Shown here one piece after another: positions 55,735-64,000 of a stretch of DNA of 64,000 bases. The DNA lies in NCBI GenBank assembly GCA_019358975.1, contig JAHHIL010000003.1, positions 124,001 through 188,000 on the forward strand. Direction: 5' to 3'. A program made the translations under genes and the position numbers. The stretch comes from Trichocoleus desertorum ATA4-8-CV12 (GTDB lineage Bacteria > Cyanobacteriota > Cyanobacteriia > FACHB-46). Below the pieces are notes generated by a model. It was not told where the DNA came from, made no database searches, and saw only the letters and a program-made list of their open reading frames with translations. Each line of letters starts with the position of its first letter. Within the stretch, counting starts at the first letter, position 1.

Positions 55735-57627
55735 ATGCCACTCACCTTAGAAGAATTAGCCGCTGATGTTTTAGTTGTGGGTGGAGGGACAGGCGGCACA
55801 GTTGCAGCGCTACAAGCAGCCCGTCGAGGAGCCAAAACTATTCTGGTCAGCGAGTTTCCTTGGTTGGGTGGCATGCTGACGAGTGCAGGAGTCTGTGCCC
55901 CAGATGGCAATGAGTTGGCTGCATTTCAGACCGGGATTTGGGGCGCTTTTTTGCGGGAATTGCAACGACGGCAACCCGGTGGCTTAGACCATGCCTGGGT
56001 CAGCTTCTTTACCTATGACCCTCGCGTGGGTGCCCAGATTTTTGCCGATTGGGTGCGATCGCTGCCTAACTTGCATTGGATTAGCGGTCAAACGCCTGTA
56101 GAAGTTCTCCGCCAAGGCGATCGCATTACCGGAGTTCGCTTTCCAGACTTGACAGTCAAGGCTAAAGTCACGCTAGACGCCACTGAGCTAGGAGATCTGC
56201 TGGCTCTAGCTGAAGTGCCTTACCGCTGGGGGTGGGAACTGCAATCTGCATGGCAGGAACCGAGCGCTCCACCTACTACGAATGCTTTAACTCAGCGCTG
56301 CTCGGTGCAGTCACCTACTTGGGTTGTCATCCTCCAAGACTTTGGCGTAGGCAATCGGGCCCCCGCGATCGCCCCTCCACCGAATTACGATCCAGCCCAA
56401 TTTGCTGGGGCTTGGGAGGGTTATGACCCAGAGCAGTTTCTCAACTATGGCCGCTTACCTGGCGATCGCTTTATGCTCAACTGGCCCCAGTGCGGTAATG
56501 ATTACGGCTTAGGGGTCGATCGTCTAGTTCAATTACCTGAAGCGCAGCAAGAGTTTTTGCAAGAAGCGCGCTGGCACACTCAAGGTTTTGCTCATTTTAT
56601 CCAAACGCAGCTGGGCGATCGCTATGGCTTAGCGTCTGATATCTTTCCCCACTTGCCTGGAAATTTAGGCGGAGGCGCTTTTGCCTTGCATCCCTACTAT
56701 CGAGAATCTCGTCGCTTGCAAGGACTCACGACCGTCTGTGAGCGGGACATTTTGCCTGTGCCTGGAGGCCACGTAGCCGCTCTACCTGTAGATCACCAAG
56801 GCCAAGTTACGGCGATCGCGAGCGGTAACTACGCCAATGACCATCACTACCCCACGCACTTTCAAGATCAAGCGTTACCGAGCTTAAATCTCAAGCCCAA
56901 ATCGATTCGTTGGGGCGGACGCTGGACAGGCACTCCTTTCACCATTCCTTATGGCTGTCTAGTGCCACTAGCTCTAGATGGTTTGTTAGTTTGCGAAAAG
57001 AATATTTCTGTGTCCCATATCGCCAACGGGGCAACCCGCCTACAACCCGTTGTGATGAATATTGGTCAAGCCGCAGGAATGGCTGCTGCTTTGTGTGTAG
57101 AACAAAACTGTCAGCCTAAAGAACTCAGAGTGCGATCGCTGCAAATCGCTTTACTAGAAGAGCCTACTGCTCCTGCTGCGATCGTCCCACTCTTCAATTC
57201 CTTGCCCCAGCATTCTGACTGGCTCCATTGGCAGTCTTATTATCTAGCTCATCCAGAGACTTACTCTGTCTATGGTCAATGCGCTAGAACAGAACACCAA
57301 AGCGAACTGGAAATTGCAGCGAGCGCAGCGAGTGCAACGAGCCCCCATCCTGAATCAACGAACTCTCCCTCAATCGTATTGAGCGGTATTTTTTCCCGCG
57401 ATCGCGATCAAACCTATACCTTAAACTCGCTCAGTTCAACTACGTCATTGGCTGCGGGTTCGCCTGCCAGTGTTAGCCTCGTGACCTTGTGTCCACAAGT
57501 TAATCAACAGCTAGAACAGTATCCCGATCAGCAACCGTTGCAAGTGCTAGGACGCCTCAATCGAGCAGGAAACTGGCTATTAATTGAGCAAATTCTCCAT
57601 TTCATCCCTAGTACTTCACCACACTAG
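55735..57627 (+). CDS. FAD-dependent oxidoreductase (FAD_oxidored family)
   Basis: 630 residues. The dinucleotide-binding motif [20 protein letters not shown] opens the protein (residues 9-28), followed by the family stretch [18 protein letters not shown] second conserved block lies near the end of the FAD domain ([24 protein letters not shown]). The family (PF12831-like) includes enzymes acting on carbohydrates or unknown hydroxy-compounds. The last ~150 residues form an additional domain with no assignment. It is divergent from the alcohol dehydrogenase gene, so both may act on the same small molecule; that is inference from position only. Confidence 0.88.
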   Translation: MPLTLEELAADVLVVGGGTGGTVAALQAARRGAKTILVSEFPWLGGMLTSAGVCAPDGNELAAFQTGIWGAFLRELQRRQPGGLDHAWVSFFTYDPRVGAQIFADWVRSLPNLHWISGQTPVEVLRQGDRITGVRFPDLTVKAKVTLDATELGDLLALAEVPYRWGWELQSAWQEPSAPPTTNALTQRCSVQSPTWVVILQDFGVGNRAPAIAPPPNYDPAQFAGAWEGYDPEQFLNYGRLPGDRFMLNWPQCGNDYGLGVDRLVQLPEAQQEFLQEARWHTQGFAHFIQTQLGDRYGLASDIFPHLPGNLGGGAFALHPYYRESRRLQGLTTVCERDILPVPGGHVAALPVDHQGQVTAIASGNYANDHHYPTHFQDQALPSLNLKPKSIRWGGRWTGTPFTIPYGCLVPLALDGLLVCEKNISVSHIANGATRLQPVVMNIGQAAGMAAALCVEQNCQPKELRVRSLQIALLEEPTAPAAIVPLFNSLPQHSDWLHWQSYYLAHPETYSVYGQCARTEHQSELEIAASAASATSPHPESTNSPSIVLSGIFSRDRDQTYTLNSLSSTTSLAAGSPASVSLVTLCPQVNQQLEQYPDQQPLQVLGRLNRAGNWLLIEQILHFIPSTSPH

Positions 57628-57725
57628 CTTGCAGGTTGAAAGTTGGAATAAAATGACAGCCAAGTAATTTAAAAGGCAGATCTTTGATTTGGTCATCTTG
57701 TATTAAAAATCCAGAGATTCTAATA

Positions 57726-57815
57726 TAGCGATTCCTAATCTGGTGAGGTACAAGTCACAAGCTGAAATCCTTACCCAGCCTGGATATGTGTACCTCATTT
57801 CGAGGAGAAACGCTA
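57726..57815. mobile_element. 90-bp MITE, copy 2
   Basis: This copy differs from that at 53431-53520 at only one position (A instead of G at base 6) and has the same orientation. TA dinucleotides flank it at 57724-57725 and 57816-57817. The high identity implies recent movement. It lies 71 bases upstream of the glycosyltransferase-like gene start. Confidence 0.85.
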
Positions 57816-57886
57816 TAGCTTCACCTGGTTACTGGCTCATAGTCAATCCTCCCCTTAGCTTGATACTCTCAAATGGATTCTAAAAA

Positions 57887-59476
57887 ATGGATTCTGAAAA
57901 TTTTATCCAGCAAGTACCTACGAAATCAAGAATAGGCTCTACAAACTTAGGAGCAGCTCCTACCTGGTTAAGATTTTTGTGTATTTTTTTACTGGTACTA
58001 GGCGTTTGCTTTCGGTTTGCAAATTTAGGGCAAAAAGTCTATTGGAAGGATGAGGCTTATACTTCTCTTTGGCTTTCAGGTCACTCTCAAAGCGAAGTAG
58101 TCGAAAATATTTTTAACGGCCAAATTCTTAGTGCTAGCGATATTTCTAGATATCAATTTCTTAGCCCTGACAGAACAGTTTTAGATACTGTCAAACAACT
58201 TGCAGAGAATGATCCTCAGCATCCACCCCTTTACTATTTCTTAACTTGGTTTTGGGCCAAATCGTTTGGCAATTCTACTGCAATCTTAAGAAGTTTGGCA
58301 GCAGTTCTAAGTTTATTGATCTTTCCCAGTCTTTATTGGCTTTGTCGAGAACTCTTTGGCGGGACCACTCCAAGTTGGATCGCGATCGCATTATTTTCAG
58401 TATCTCCCTTTCATGTTCTTTACGCCCAAGAAGCACGGGAGTATAGCTTGTGGGCTGCAATAGTTGTGCTATCTAGTGCAGCTTTGCTCAGCGCCTTAAG
58501 ACAGCAAACTAAATTAAGCTGGGGAGTCTATAGCCTCACCATTCTGTTAGGGTTTTACTCGTGCATCTTACAAGGATTAGTTGTTGTGAGTCATGGACTC
58601 TACATCTTGTTTACAGAAGGTTGGCGACTAAACAAAACTTGGAAAGCCTACTTGGCTAGTTCTCTAATAGCCGTTATCGGTTTCTTACCTTGGTTGAAAT
58701 ACCTTACTGAAATTGATGCCGCAGGATGGACTGCTACCCCTATACCCTTGTTAGCTTTTATCAAAATTTGGATCTTGAATATCAGCCGTTTGTTCTTAGA
58801 TGTGCGGTTTAGCTTGAGTAATCCACTCACCTACTTAATACTGCCAATCTTGCTACTAGTGGCCTACTCACTTTACTTTGTGATTCATAATGCTCCCAAG
58901 CCCACTTGGTTGTTTATTGTCACGTTACTGGGTGTCACCTTATTAGTTTTTACAGCACCAGATTTGATTGTTGGAGGACGGCGATCGCTGATCAATCGCT
59001 ATTTAATTCCTTGCTACATAGCAATTCAACTTGCCGTCACCTACCTATTAACCGTCAAAATTTCCGGACATAAACATCTCTTCCCCTATTTTTGGCGATC
59101 GGTACTCGCTATTCTCATAGGCATTGGCATTATTTCCTGCGCTGCTAGCACGTCTGCAACTACTTGGTGGAACAAATACAGCAGCAATGAAAACCCAGCG
59201 ATCGCGCAAGTTATTAATCAGTCGCCTCGCCCCCTCGTTATTAGCGATTCTAGTTTTGGTGAGATGCTTGCTTTAAGCCACCTCTTAAAACCAGATGTGA
59301 AACTGCAGCTAACCTTGAAACCTCAACAACCGATCATTTCTCGATCCGTGAATCAAGCATTCAGTGATGTATTTCTGATAGAGCCTTCACGCAACCTGCG
59401 CAAAACATTAACACAGCAAGCATTTAATCCTCAGCCAGTGCCTCAAGTTAAACATCTTTGGCGCTTAAAACCATGA
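57887..59476 (+). CDS. GT39-like (PMT/ArnT family) membrane glycosyltransferase
   Basis: 529 residues with 10-12 hydrophobic helices. After the first helix comes NLGQKVYWKDEAYTSLWLSG, with the Asp-Glu pair in the first extracytoplasmic loop that is catalytic in GT-C/PMT-type enzymes. Next is the loop with ENDPQHPPLYYFLTWFWAKSFG, a PMT_2-like signature. A short soluble C-terminal domain (about 450-529) follows. The likely donor is a polyprenyl-phosphate sugar and the acceptor a surface lipid or protein. The gene is more AT-rich than neighbouring aspS. A MITE copy lies immediately upstream. The ATG at 57887 is preceded by an in-frame-looking duplicate (AAATGGATTCTAAAAAATGGATTCTG), a small tandem duplication of the start region. 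Confidence 0.85.
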   Translation: MDSENFIQQVPTKSRIGSTNLGAAPTWLRFLCIFLLVLGVCFRFANLGQKVYWKDEAYTSLWLSGHSQSEVVENIFNGQILSASDISRYQFLSPDRTVLDTVKQLAENDPQHPPLYYFLTWFWAKSFGNSTAILRSLAAVLSLLIFPSLYWLCRELFGGTTPSWIAIALFSVSPFHVLYAQEAREYSLWAAIVVLSSAALLSALRQQTKLSWGVYSLTILLGFYSCILQGLVVVSHGLYILFTEGWRLNKTWKAYLASSLIAVIGFLPWLKYLTEIDAAGWTATPIPLLAFIKIWILNISRLFLDVRFSLSNPLTYLILPILLLVAYSLYFVIHNAPKPTWLFIVTLLGVTLLVFTAPDLIVGGRRSLINRYLIPCYIAIQLAVTYLLTVKISGHKHLFPYFWRSVLAILIGIGIISCAASTSATTWWNKYSSNENPAIAQVINQSPRPLVISDSSFGEMLALSHLLKPDVKLQLTLKPQQPIISRSVNQAFSDVFLIEPSRNLRKTLTQQAFNPQPVPQVKHLWRLKP

Positions 59477-59654
59477 AGCAAGTATTTAGAAGAGATCTAG
59501 GCTGTTAGCCGTCGTGAGTTGGCTTCATTAAGATTCTGTGTTCTGCTTACCTGCCAAATCTGGGCAAAGTGGTTAGATTGGATTTAGAGGTAGCGTGATT
59601 TCAATTGAGTCAGCCATCAGAGTTAATTAGCCTTATCTGATCTGGAGACCTGTT

Positions 59655-60098
59655 ATGAATCCTGAACCAATGGATGCAGAAACATCTGTCGTTGTAGAAA
59701 TCCATCCTCCATCCACTTCTAGCGAAAATACGGCGCTGGTCAGCTCCCAAACCGATGCGATCGTGACGGTTGAGCCGACGGAGGAAGATGACGAAATTAA
59801 ACGAGAAACTCAAGCTTTAATTGCAGCCATTCGCAAACGCGCCCAAGCCGAAGTTCAGTCTGCGGGTGATTTTAGCCGCGATGCCTACCTCAACGCCATC
59901 CGACAAGCAAGGGCAACTGTTGAACAAAGCCAATTGGTGATTGATCCTCAGCGGTTAGAGCAGACGATTCAAACCTTACAGAATGAAGCTGATAAAAGCT
60001 GGCATGTGATTGTGGGTGAAATTGAGTCGGTTGGTTTTCAACTAGCAGATGCAGCTAGATTGGCTTGGCAGAACTTGATGGCGACTCGCCCTAAGTAA
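59655..60098 (+). CDS. Hypothetical acidic helical protein
   Basis: 147 residues, ATG at 59655. The first ~45 residues are disordered and acidic (SVVVEIHPPSTSSENTALVSS...VEPTEEDDEIKRE). The rest is helical (TQALIAAIRKRAQAEVQSAGDFSRDAYLNAIRQARATVEQ...). No transmembrane segment or catalytic motif. The C-terminal half resembles small conserved cyanobacterial hypotheticals. It precedes aspS by about 200 bp on the same strand with no terminator seen, so read-through is possible. Confidence 0.68.
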   Translation: MNPEPMDAETSVVVEIHPPSTSSENTALVSSQTDAIVTVEPTEEDDEIKRETQALIAAIRKRAQAEVQSAGDFSRDAYLNAIRQARATVEQSQLVIDPQRLEQTIQTLQNEADKSWHVIVGEIESVGFQLADAARLAWQNLMATRPK

Positions 60099-60193
60099 GA
60101 CGCACCGCGTAGCCTGTGTTCACAACCCAGAAGTAGCTTTTCGTTTGATGCAACTCTGACTCAGTTACAGTAGCGCAAGCAAAATGCTGGATA

Positions 60194-60280
60194 ATGGGAA
60201 GGTTTCACTGGATGTTGTTAGGATGCACTGCGATTTTGGCAGCTTCTCCTGAGCCTCAACCCCAATCTGATCAATTCTGA
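60194..60280 (+). CDS. Possible 28-residue lipopeptide-like small ORF
   Basis: A short frame from ATG 60194 reads [20 protein letters not shown] followed by PQPQSDQF. The LLGC sequence resembles a lipobox after a basic-hydrophobic N-terminus. It ends 26 bases before aspS. It may be a chance frame or a remnant; support is weak. Confidence 0.25.
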   Translation: MGRFHWMLLGCTAILAASPEPQPQSDQF

Positions 60281-60306
60281 AAAGCAAGAACTCTGAATCA
60301 TTAGCT

Positions 60307-62103
60307 ATGCGAACCCATTATTGCGGCCAACTCCGAGCAGAAAATATTGGAGAGACTGTCACGCTGTGTGGATGGGTAGACCGTCGCCGCGATCACGGGG
60401 GTGTGATCTTTCTAGACCTACGCGATCGCACTGGCATTATCCAAATTGTCAGCGATCCGGAACGCACCCCCAATTCTTACGAGCCAGCAGGTGATCTACG
60501 CAATGAGTATGTCATCCAAGTCACGGGTCGGGTGACTCGCCGTCCTGATGACTCGCTCAATCCTCGACTGCCGACGGGAGAAATCGAAATCTATGCCGAT
60601 CAGGTCGAGCTGTTGAATGCGGTTCGCAAGCAACTTCCCTTTCAAGTTTCTACAGCAGATAATGAGGCTGTCCGAGAAGACTTGCGCCTGAAATATCGCT
60701 ACTTGGATTTGCGGCGCGATCGCATGCATCAGAATCTGCGGTTGCGTCACGAAATCATCAAGACCTTGCGGCGTTATCTAGAAGATGCCAAAGGCTTTAT
60801 CGAAATCGAAACACCAATTCTGACTCGCTCCACTCCAGAGGGCGCACGAGATTACTTAGTGCCCAGCCGAGTCAACCCTGGAGATTGGTTTGCACTGCCG
60901 CAGTCGCCGCAGTTGTTCAAGCAATTGCTGATGGTGTCAGGGTTCGATCGCTACTACCAAGTAGCTCGTTGCTTCCGAGATGAAGACTTACGGGCCGATC
61001 GTCAACCAGAATTTACCCAACTCGACATGGAAATGAGTTTCATGTCTCAAGAGGAAATTCTGACCCTGAACGAAGATCTAGTTTGCCATCTCTTCAAGAC
61101 CATCAAAGGGATTGACCTACCCAGACCCTTCCCCCGTCTGACCTACAAAGAGGCGATGGACCGCTATGGTTCTGACAAGCCTGACACCCGCTACGGACTA
61201 GAACTAGTAGAAGTCTCCGATTTAGTTAAGGACTCTGGCTTCAAAGTCTTCTCTGGTGCAGTCGCAAGCGGAGGTGTTGTCAAAGTGCTGCCCATTCCTA
61301 GCGGTAACGATGCCATCTCTAATGTGCGGATTAAACCCGGTGGCGACTTATTCCAAGAAGCTTGCAACGCTGGGGCCAAAGGTCTCGCTTACATCCGTGT
61401 GCGCGAAGATGGCGAAATTGACACCATTGGAGCCATCAAGGACAACCTGACTGATGGGCAGAAGCAAGAACTACTAGCTCGCACTGGCGCTAAAGCAGGT
61501 GATTTGTTGCTGTTCGGCGCTGGGCCAACCGATTTGGTGAACAAAACCCTTGATCGCCTCCGCCAGGTGATTGCCCAAGAACTCAATCTGATTGATCCAG
61601 AAAAAATCAACCTGCTCTGGATCGTCGATTTTCCCATGTTTGAGTGGAACGCTGACGAGAAGCGCCTCGAAGCCCTACACCACCCCTTCACTGCCCCCCA
61701 CCCCGACGATCGCGACGACCTGAAAACCGCTCGCGCTCAAGCTTACGACTTAGTGTTCAATGGCTTTGAAGTTGGAGGCGGTAGCTTGCGGATTTATCAA
61801 CCCGATTTACAAGCTCAAGTCTTCGAGACCATTGGCTTAGCTGAGGAGGAAGCTCGGAGTAAGTTTGGTTTCTTAATAGAAGCGTTTGAGTACGGCACTC
61901 CTCCCCACGGTGGTATTGCCTATGGTTTGGATCGCTTGGTGATGTTGTTGGCGGGTGAAGAGTCGATCCGAGACGCGATCGCTTTCCCCAAAACTCAACA
62001 AGCCCGTTGCCTCCTCACCAGCGCCCCTTCCAGTGTGGATGATAAGCAACTCAAGGAGCTACACGTCGCCTCTACTCACAAACCAAAACCCCAAAACGCC
62101 TAA
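60307..62103 (+). CDS. aspS: Aspartyl-tRNA synthetase
   Basis: 598 residues, bacterial-type length. The N-terminal OB-fold ([40 protein letters not shown]) binds the anticodon. Class II motifs follow: [21 protein letters not shown] (motif 1 area), [20 protein letters not shown] (motif 2), and [13 protein letters not shown] (motif 3). A bacterial insertion (GAD-type) domain lies near residues 300-410. It attaches aspartate to tRNA-Asp; in organisms lacking AsnRS it may also charge tRNA-Asn, which cannot be told here. Intact and full length. Confidence 0.97.
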   Translation: MRTHYCGQLRAENIGETVTLCGWVDRRRDHGGVIFLDLRDRTGIIQIVSDPERTPNSYEPAGDLRNEYVIQVTGRVTRRPDDSLNPRLPTGEIEIYADQVELLNAVRKQLPFQVSTADNEAVREDLRLKYRYLDLRRDRMHQNLRLRHEIIKTLRRYLEDAKGFIEIETPILTRSTPEGARDYLVPSRVNPGDWFALPQSPQLFKQLLMVSGFDRYYQVARCFRDEDLRADRQPEFTQLDMEMSFMSQEEILTLNEDLVCHLFKTIKGIDLPRPFPRLTYKEAMDRYGSDKPDTRYGLELVEVSDLVKDSGFKVFSGAVASGGVVKVLPIPSGNDAISNVRIKPGGDLFQEACNAGAKGLAYIRVREDGEIDTIGAIKDNLTDGQKQELLARTGAKAGDLLLFGAGPTDLVNKTLDRLRQVIAQELNLIDPEKINLLWIVDFPMFEWNADEKRLEALHHPFTAPHPDDRDDLKTARAQAYDLVFNGFEVGGGSLRIYQPDLQAQVFETIGLAEEEARSKFGFLIEAFEYGTPPHGGIAYGLDRLVMLLAGEESIRDAIAFPKTQQARCLLTSAPSSVDDKQLKELHVASTHKPKPQNA

Positions 62104-62118
62104 AACTCTTGTAAGGTC

Positions 62119-62161
62119 GAAGCATTTTCTCAGATATCAGTGTGCTCAGTGAAAATGCTTC
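62119..62161 (+). promoter_or_regulatory. Stem-loop between aspS and the protease gene
   Basis: GAAGCATTTTC (62119-62129) and GAAAATGCTTC (62151-62161) form a perfect 11-bp stem around a 21-base loop. It ends 15 bases before the ATG at 62177. No T-run follows, so it may be a weak terminator for aspS or a control element of the next gene. Confidence 0.6.
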
Positions 62162-62176
62162 ACCCTTGCAGAATGT

Positions 62177-62434
62177 ATGGATCTTTATACCATCACTTTT
62201 TGGGCGATCGCACCGCCGCTCTTAGCTCTCGCTTACTATTGCTGCCAAGTTCGCCAAGTCCCTGTCCCTCAACTACTCCTCGGTTTTCTGTCGGGAGGGC
62301 TAGCTGGGCTAGCGGCTTTAGGGCTGGAGTGGAGTTTTGAGTTCTTAGCTCAAAGCCTACTGCCTTGGCAACAGATCACGCGATCGCTCTTAGGTGCAAG
62401 CTTTACGACAACTACTAGAAATTGGCCCCATTGA
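62177..62434 (+). pseudogene. N-terminal part of PrsW-family protease, cut off by frameshift
   Basis: 85 residues with two transmembrane segments (ITFWAIAPPLLALAYYCC and LLLGFLSGGLAGLAALGL). They match the opening helices of PrsW-like intramembrane proteases. The frame continues for only a dozen codons beyond the point where the downstream frame (62394) takes over with RQLLEIGPIEEGCK. This indicates a one-base slip near 62390-62400. Together the two parts would give about 329 residues. Either this is a real frameshift mutation or a sequencing error; a separate functional short protein is less likely. Confidence 0.65.
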
Positions 62435-63164
62435 AGAAGGCTGCAAACTTATAGGGGTGTTGTTGCTCGTAGTTGGCCTTCGTAGGTGGCAGTCGCGATC
62501 GCCCTCAAGCAGTACCGTTCTGCTTTACACCATTGCTGTAGCCCTAGGGTTCACCGCCGAAGAAAACCTGTTGTATCTCTTCAATGGTGTGGCTTCGATT
62601 TTCGATCGCACCATCGGCGTTGCAGTTCACGCTTGGTTTGCCGCCCCCTGGGGCTATGCGCTAGGACTGGCACTGAATCGAAAATACTCTTTAGCCTCCC
62701 TTTTTAAGGCGGGTTGGGGAGATCTCTTAATAGCTTGGCTAAACGCAGTTGGCTGTCACGCCCTCGTCAACAGCCTCTCCCTCGCTTGGCGCTATGAACC
62801 ACCCATTCAGCTCTTAAGCTACGGCCTCTTTCCGTTTTTTCTCTGGATGGCATGGCGGTTGAATAGCTTGCTCAAGCGATCGCAACACCAATCCCCATCC
62901 ACACTCATTTCTGGCAATACTCCACAGGAATGTTACTGGCAGCGTGGCTTGGTTCTATTTGCGCTGATGTTAGGAGGTAACGCAATTTTTGGCTGGTTTC
63001 TGTTAGGCAGAAGCTTAAGTAGCGTCAGTTGGGCGCAACTCGTTGCCACACCAAATTTAGTCCAGTTTGCTCTCAGTCATTTTGTGCTGAATTTGATTCC
63101 AGGAGCGATCGCCTGGGGTATTTACCGCTATTTAAGGCGCAGAGGCGATCGTCATTTGGGGTAG
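62394..63164 (+). CDS. PrsW-family intramembrane metalloprotease-like protein, catalytic part
   Basis: 256 residues in a frame opening at a GTG at 62394. Motifs of the PrsW/CPBP-type proteases are present: EEGCK (EExxK) near residue 14-19, FTAEENLLY with another Glu pair near 58, and HAWFAAPWGYALG near 83. Six or so transmembrane helices follow. PrsW proteases perform site-1 cleavage of anti-sigma factors in Bacillus; cyanobacterial members have no known substrate. The usual first two helices are found in another frame just upstream (62177-62434), so the gene is split by a +1-type shift. Stop lies inside a downstream inverted repeat. Confidence 0.8.
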   Translation: MQALRQLLEIGPIEEGCKLIGVLLLVVGLRRWQSRSPSSSTVLLYTIAVALGFTAEENLLYLFNGVASIFDRTIGVAVHAWFAAPWGYALGLALNRKYSLASLFKAGWGDLLIAWLNAVGCHALVNSLSLAWRYEPPIQLLSYGLFPFFLWMAWRLNSLLKRSQHQSPSTLISGNTPQECYWQRGLVLFALMLGGNAIFGWFLLGRSLSSVSWAQLVATPNLVQFALSHFVLNLIPGAIAWGIYRYLRRRGDRHLG

Positions 63165-63226
63165 GGCGGGTTGATTGAAACATATCTCGCTCAAACCACC
63201 AATCTTTACGAAAAACCCGCCCCTAC
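63161..63226. repeat. GC-rich inverted repeat between convergent genes
   Basis: GTAGGGCGGGTT (63161-63172) pairs with AACCCGCCCCTAC (63214-63226) with a single bulged base. It overlaps the stop of the PrsW-like gene and sits before the convergent QueD-like stop. The GTAGGG(G)CGGGTT arm resembles dispersed cyanobacterial repeats and could act as a bidirectional terminator. Confidence 0.65.
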
Positions 63227-63254
63227 GTTGGCCCTTTGGAAACCCTTTTCTAGG

Positions 63255-64000
63255 CTACGCTAGAGCCGCTTCGCGTTGTTGACCTGCTACTTGATTGAAA
63301 TCAGCTTCAGTGCAGAAGACTTCGCAGGAGTTATTGGGGCTTTCGATTAACTTGATCTTGTACAACTGGGCACCAATCTCACGAATGGGCTGTTGCAACA
63401 GGTCACGAATGTGAACGGCAATATTTTCAGCCGTGGGCACAACCTCAGCAAAGTAAGGAATATCCTTGTTGAGAAAGGTGTGGTCAAACGGTTCCACCAC
63501 ATAATCATCCACGGCTTTTTGGAAAGCTACCAAGTCAGCAATCATGCCTGTGCGGGGGTCCATCTCGCCTTTGATTGTGACTTCTAGGTGATAGTTGTGG
63601 CCGTGACCATTGACCCGTGCACATTTCCCGTAGATTTCAGAGTTCTGTTCTAAGGTGAGGTGAGGTAGAGCCAGACGGTGAGCGGCGCTGAAGTGAGTGC
63701 TGATGGTGAGGTAAGCTTCCATTCCGTTTCCTTTATAGTCGGCCCAGAGTTCAGGATGTTCAAACAGTTGAATATTGGTGATTGGCAGATGAGGTGCGAG
63801 ACGTTGCCAAATCACCCGCGCGATATTTTCCGTCGTCGGCAGCGTTTGCTGAAACTCTGGCAAAGCGTCATTTAGGTACGAGAAGTTAAGATGATTGGTC
63901 ACTTCTCGCTTGATCACATGCTTCACATCCGACAGGTTTAGCACCATGCCATATTCATCGAGTTCGCCCGCCATCGCGACATAAAAGACATAGTTATGTC
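63255..64000 (-). CDS. Tandem-domain 6-carboxytetrahydropterin synthase (QueD/PTPS) homologue, partial
   Basis: The frame is open to the right edge, so the start is outside the window; about 248 residues are visible. The last visible codons read HNYVFYVAMAGELDEYGM, the end of a first PTPS-like domain. A complete second PTPS domain follows, with zinc histidines in HFSAAHRL and NGHGHNYHLEV, the catalytic Cys in GKCARVNGHGH, and the later DHTFLN and PTAENIA segments. The two-domain form is typical of cyanobacteria. The enzyme converts dihydroneopterin triphosphate in queuosine or pterin synthesis; which of the two is not certain. The N-terminal ~50 residues are missing. Confidence 0.88.
   Translation of the reverse strand, partial: HNYVFYVAMAGELDEYGMVLNLSDVKHVIKREVTNHLNFSYLNDALPEFQQTLPTTENIARVIWQRLAPHLPITNIQLFEHPELWADYKGNGMEAYLTISTHFSAAHRLALPHLTLEQNSEIYGKCARVNGHGHNYHLEVTIKGEMDPRTGMIADLVAFQKAVDDYVVEPFDHTFLNKDIPYFAEVVPTAENIAVHIRDLLQQPIREIGAQLYKIKLIESPNNSCEVFCTEADFNQVAGQQREAALA

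Noticed and set aside
53431-57815. The two identical 90-bp sequences considered as CRISPR repeats or a duplicated riboswitch
   Set aside because: Only two copies lie 4.2 kb apart with no spacers; TA flanks and inverted-repeat ends fit a MITE, and the downstream genes have no shared pathway.

Overview
The window is chromosomal DNA of a cyanobacterium, most likely a filamentous, motile one. The octamer GCGATCGC (HIP1) and its GCGATCG variants occur throughout coding and intergenic DNA. The gene set is also typical: a DUF3352 protein pair, CcsA, CofH, HmpF, an Hmp/Pil-type chemotaxis locus, pentapeptide-repeat proteins and a tandem-domain QueD/PTPS homologue. No rRNA, tRNA, CRISPR array, prophage or intact insertion sequence was recognised.

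Layout. 0.3-15 kb: housekeeping and conserved genes (pirin, an OmpR-type regulator, a coiled-coil membrane protein, FetB-like permease, DegT aminotransferase, ABC1 kinase, TPR protein, an aberrant EF-G paralogue, an acyltransferase-like protein), interrupted by one AT-rich HNH-type gene at 4-4.8 kb. 15-24.6 kb: two DUF3352 proteins, CofH, CcsA and TilS surround an AT-rich accessory patch (18.2-20.5 kb). That patch holds a VapC/DUF2281-type toxin-antitoxin pair and a three-gene operon of unknown function. A 30-bp repeat sits directly after the last gene of each unit. 24.7-40.6 kb: a motility signalling locus. HmpF is divergent from a PatA-like regulator, CheY, CheW, a TPR-MCP and a CheA hybrid kinase of 2474 residues, about 1500 of which are acidic low-complexity sequence.

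40.7-49.2 kb: prolyl oligopeptidase, small proteins, a SIMPL protein, three paralogous pentapeptide-repeat proteins, and a DUF2945/DUF3140 pair. 49.4-64 kb: IlvD, two AT-rich polytopic membrane proteins (one a GT39-like glycosyltransferase), a divergent Zn-alcohol dehydrogenase/FAD-oxidoreductase pair, AspS, a frameshifted PrsW-type protease gene, and the C-terminal part of a tandem 6-carboxytetrahydropterin synthase homologue that runs off the right edge. Two near-identical 90-bp elements with terminal inverted repeats and TA flanks (a MITE family) lie at 53.4 and 57.7 kb.

How genes work together. The clearest functional unit is 24.7-40.6 kb: MCP, CheW, CheA and two response regulators would form a signalling array acting on type IV pili, with HmpF a coiled-coil partner of the pilus machinery. 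The rest is mostly single genes or pairs. Best candidates for something undescribed are the unusually long acidic regions shared by the MCP and CheA, the cassette-like accessory patch at 18.2-20.3 kb, and the EF-G paralogue lacking the catalytic histidine. Function calls come from reading motifs by eye; no database search was run.
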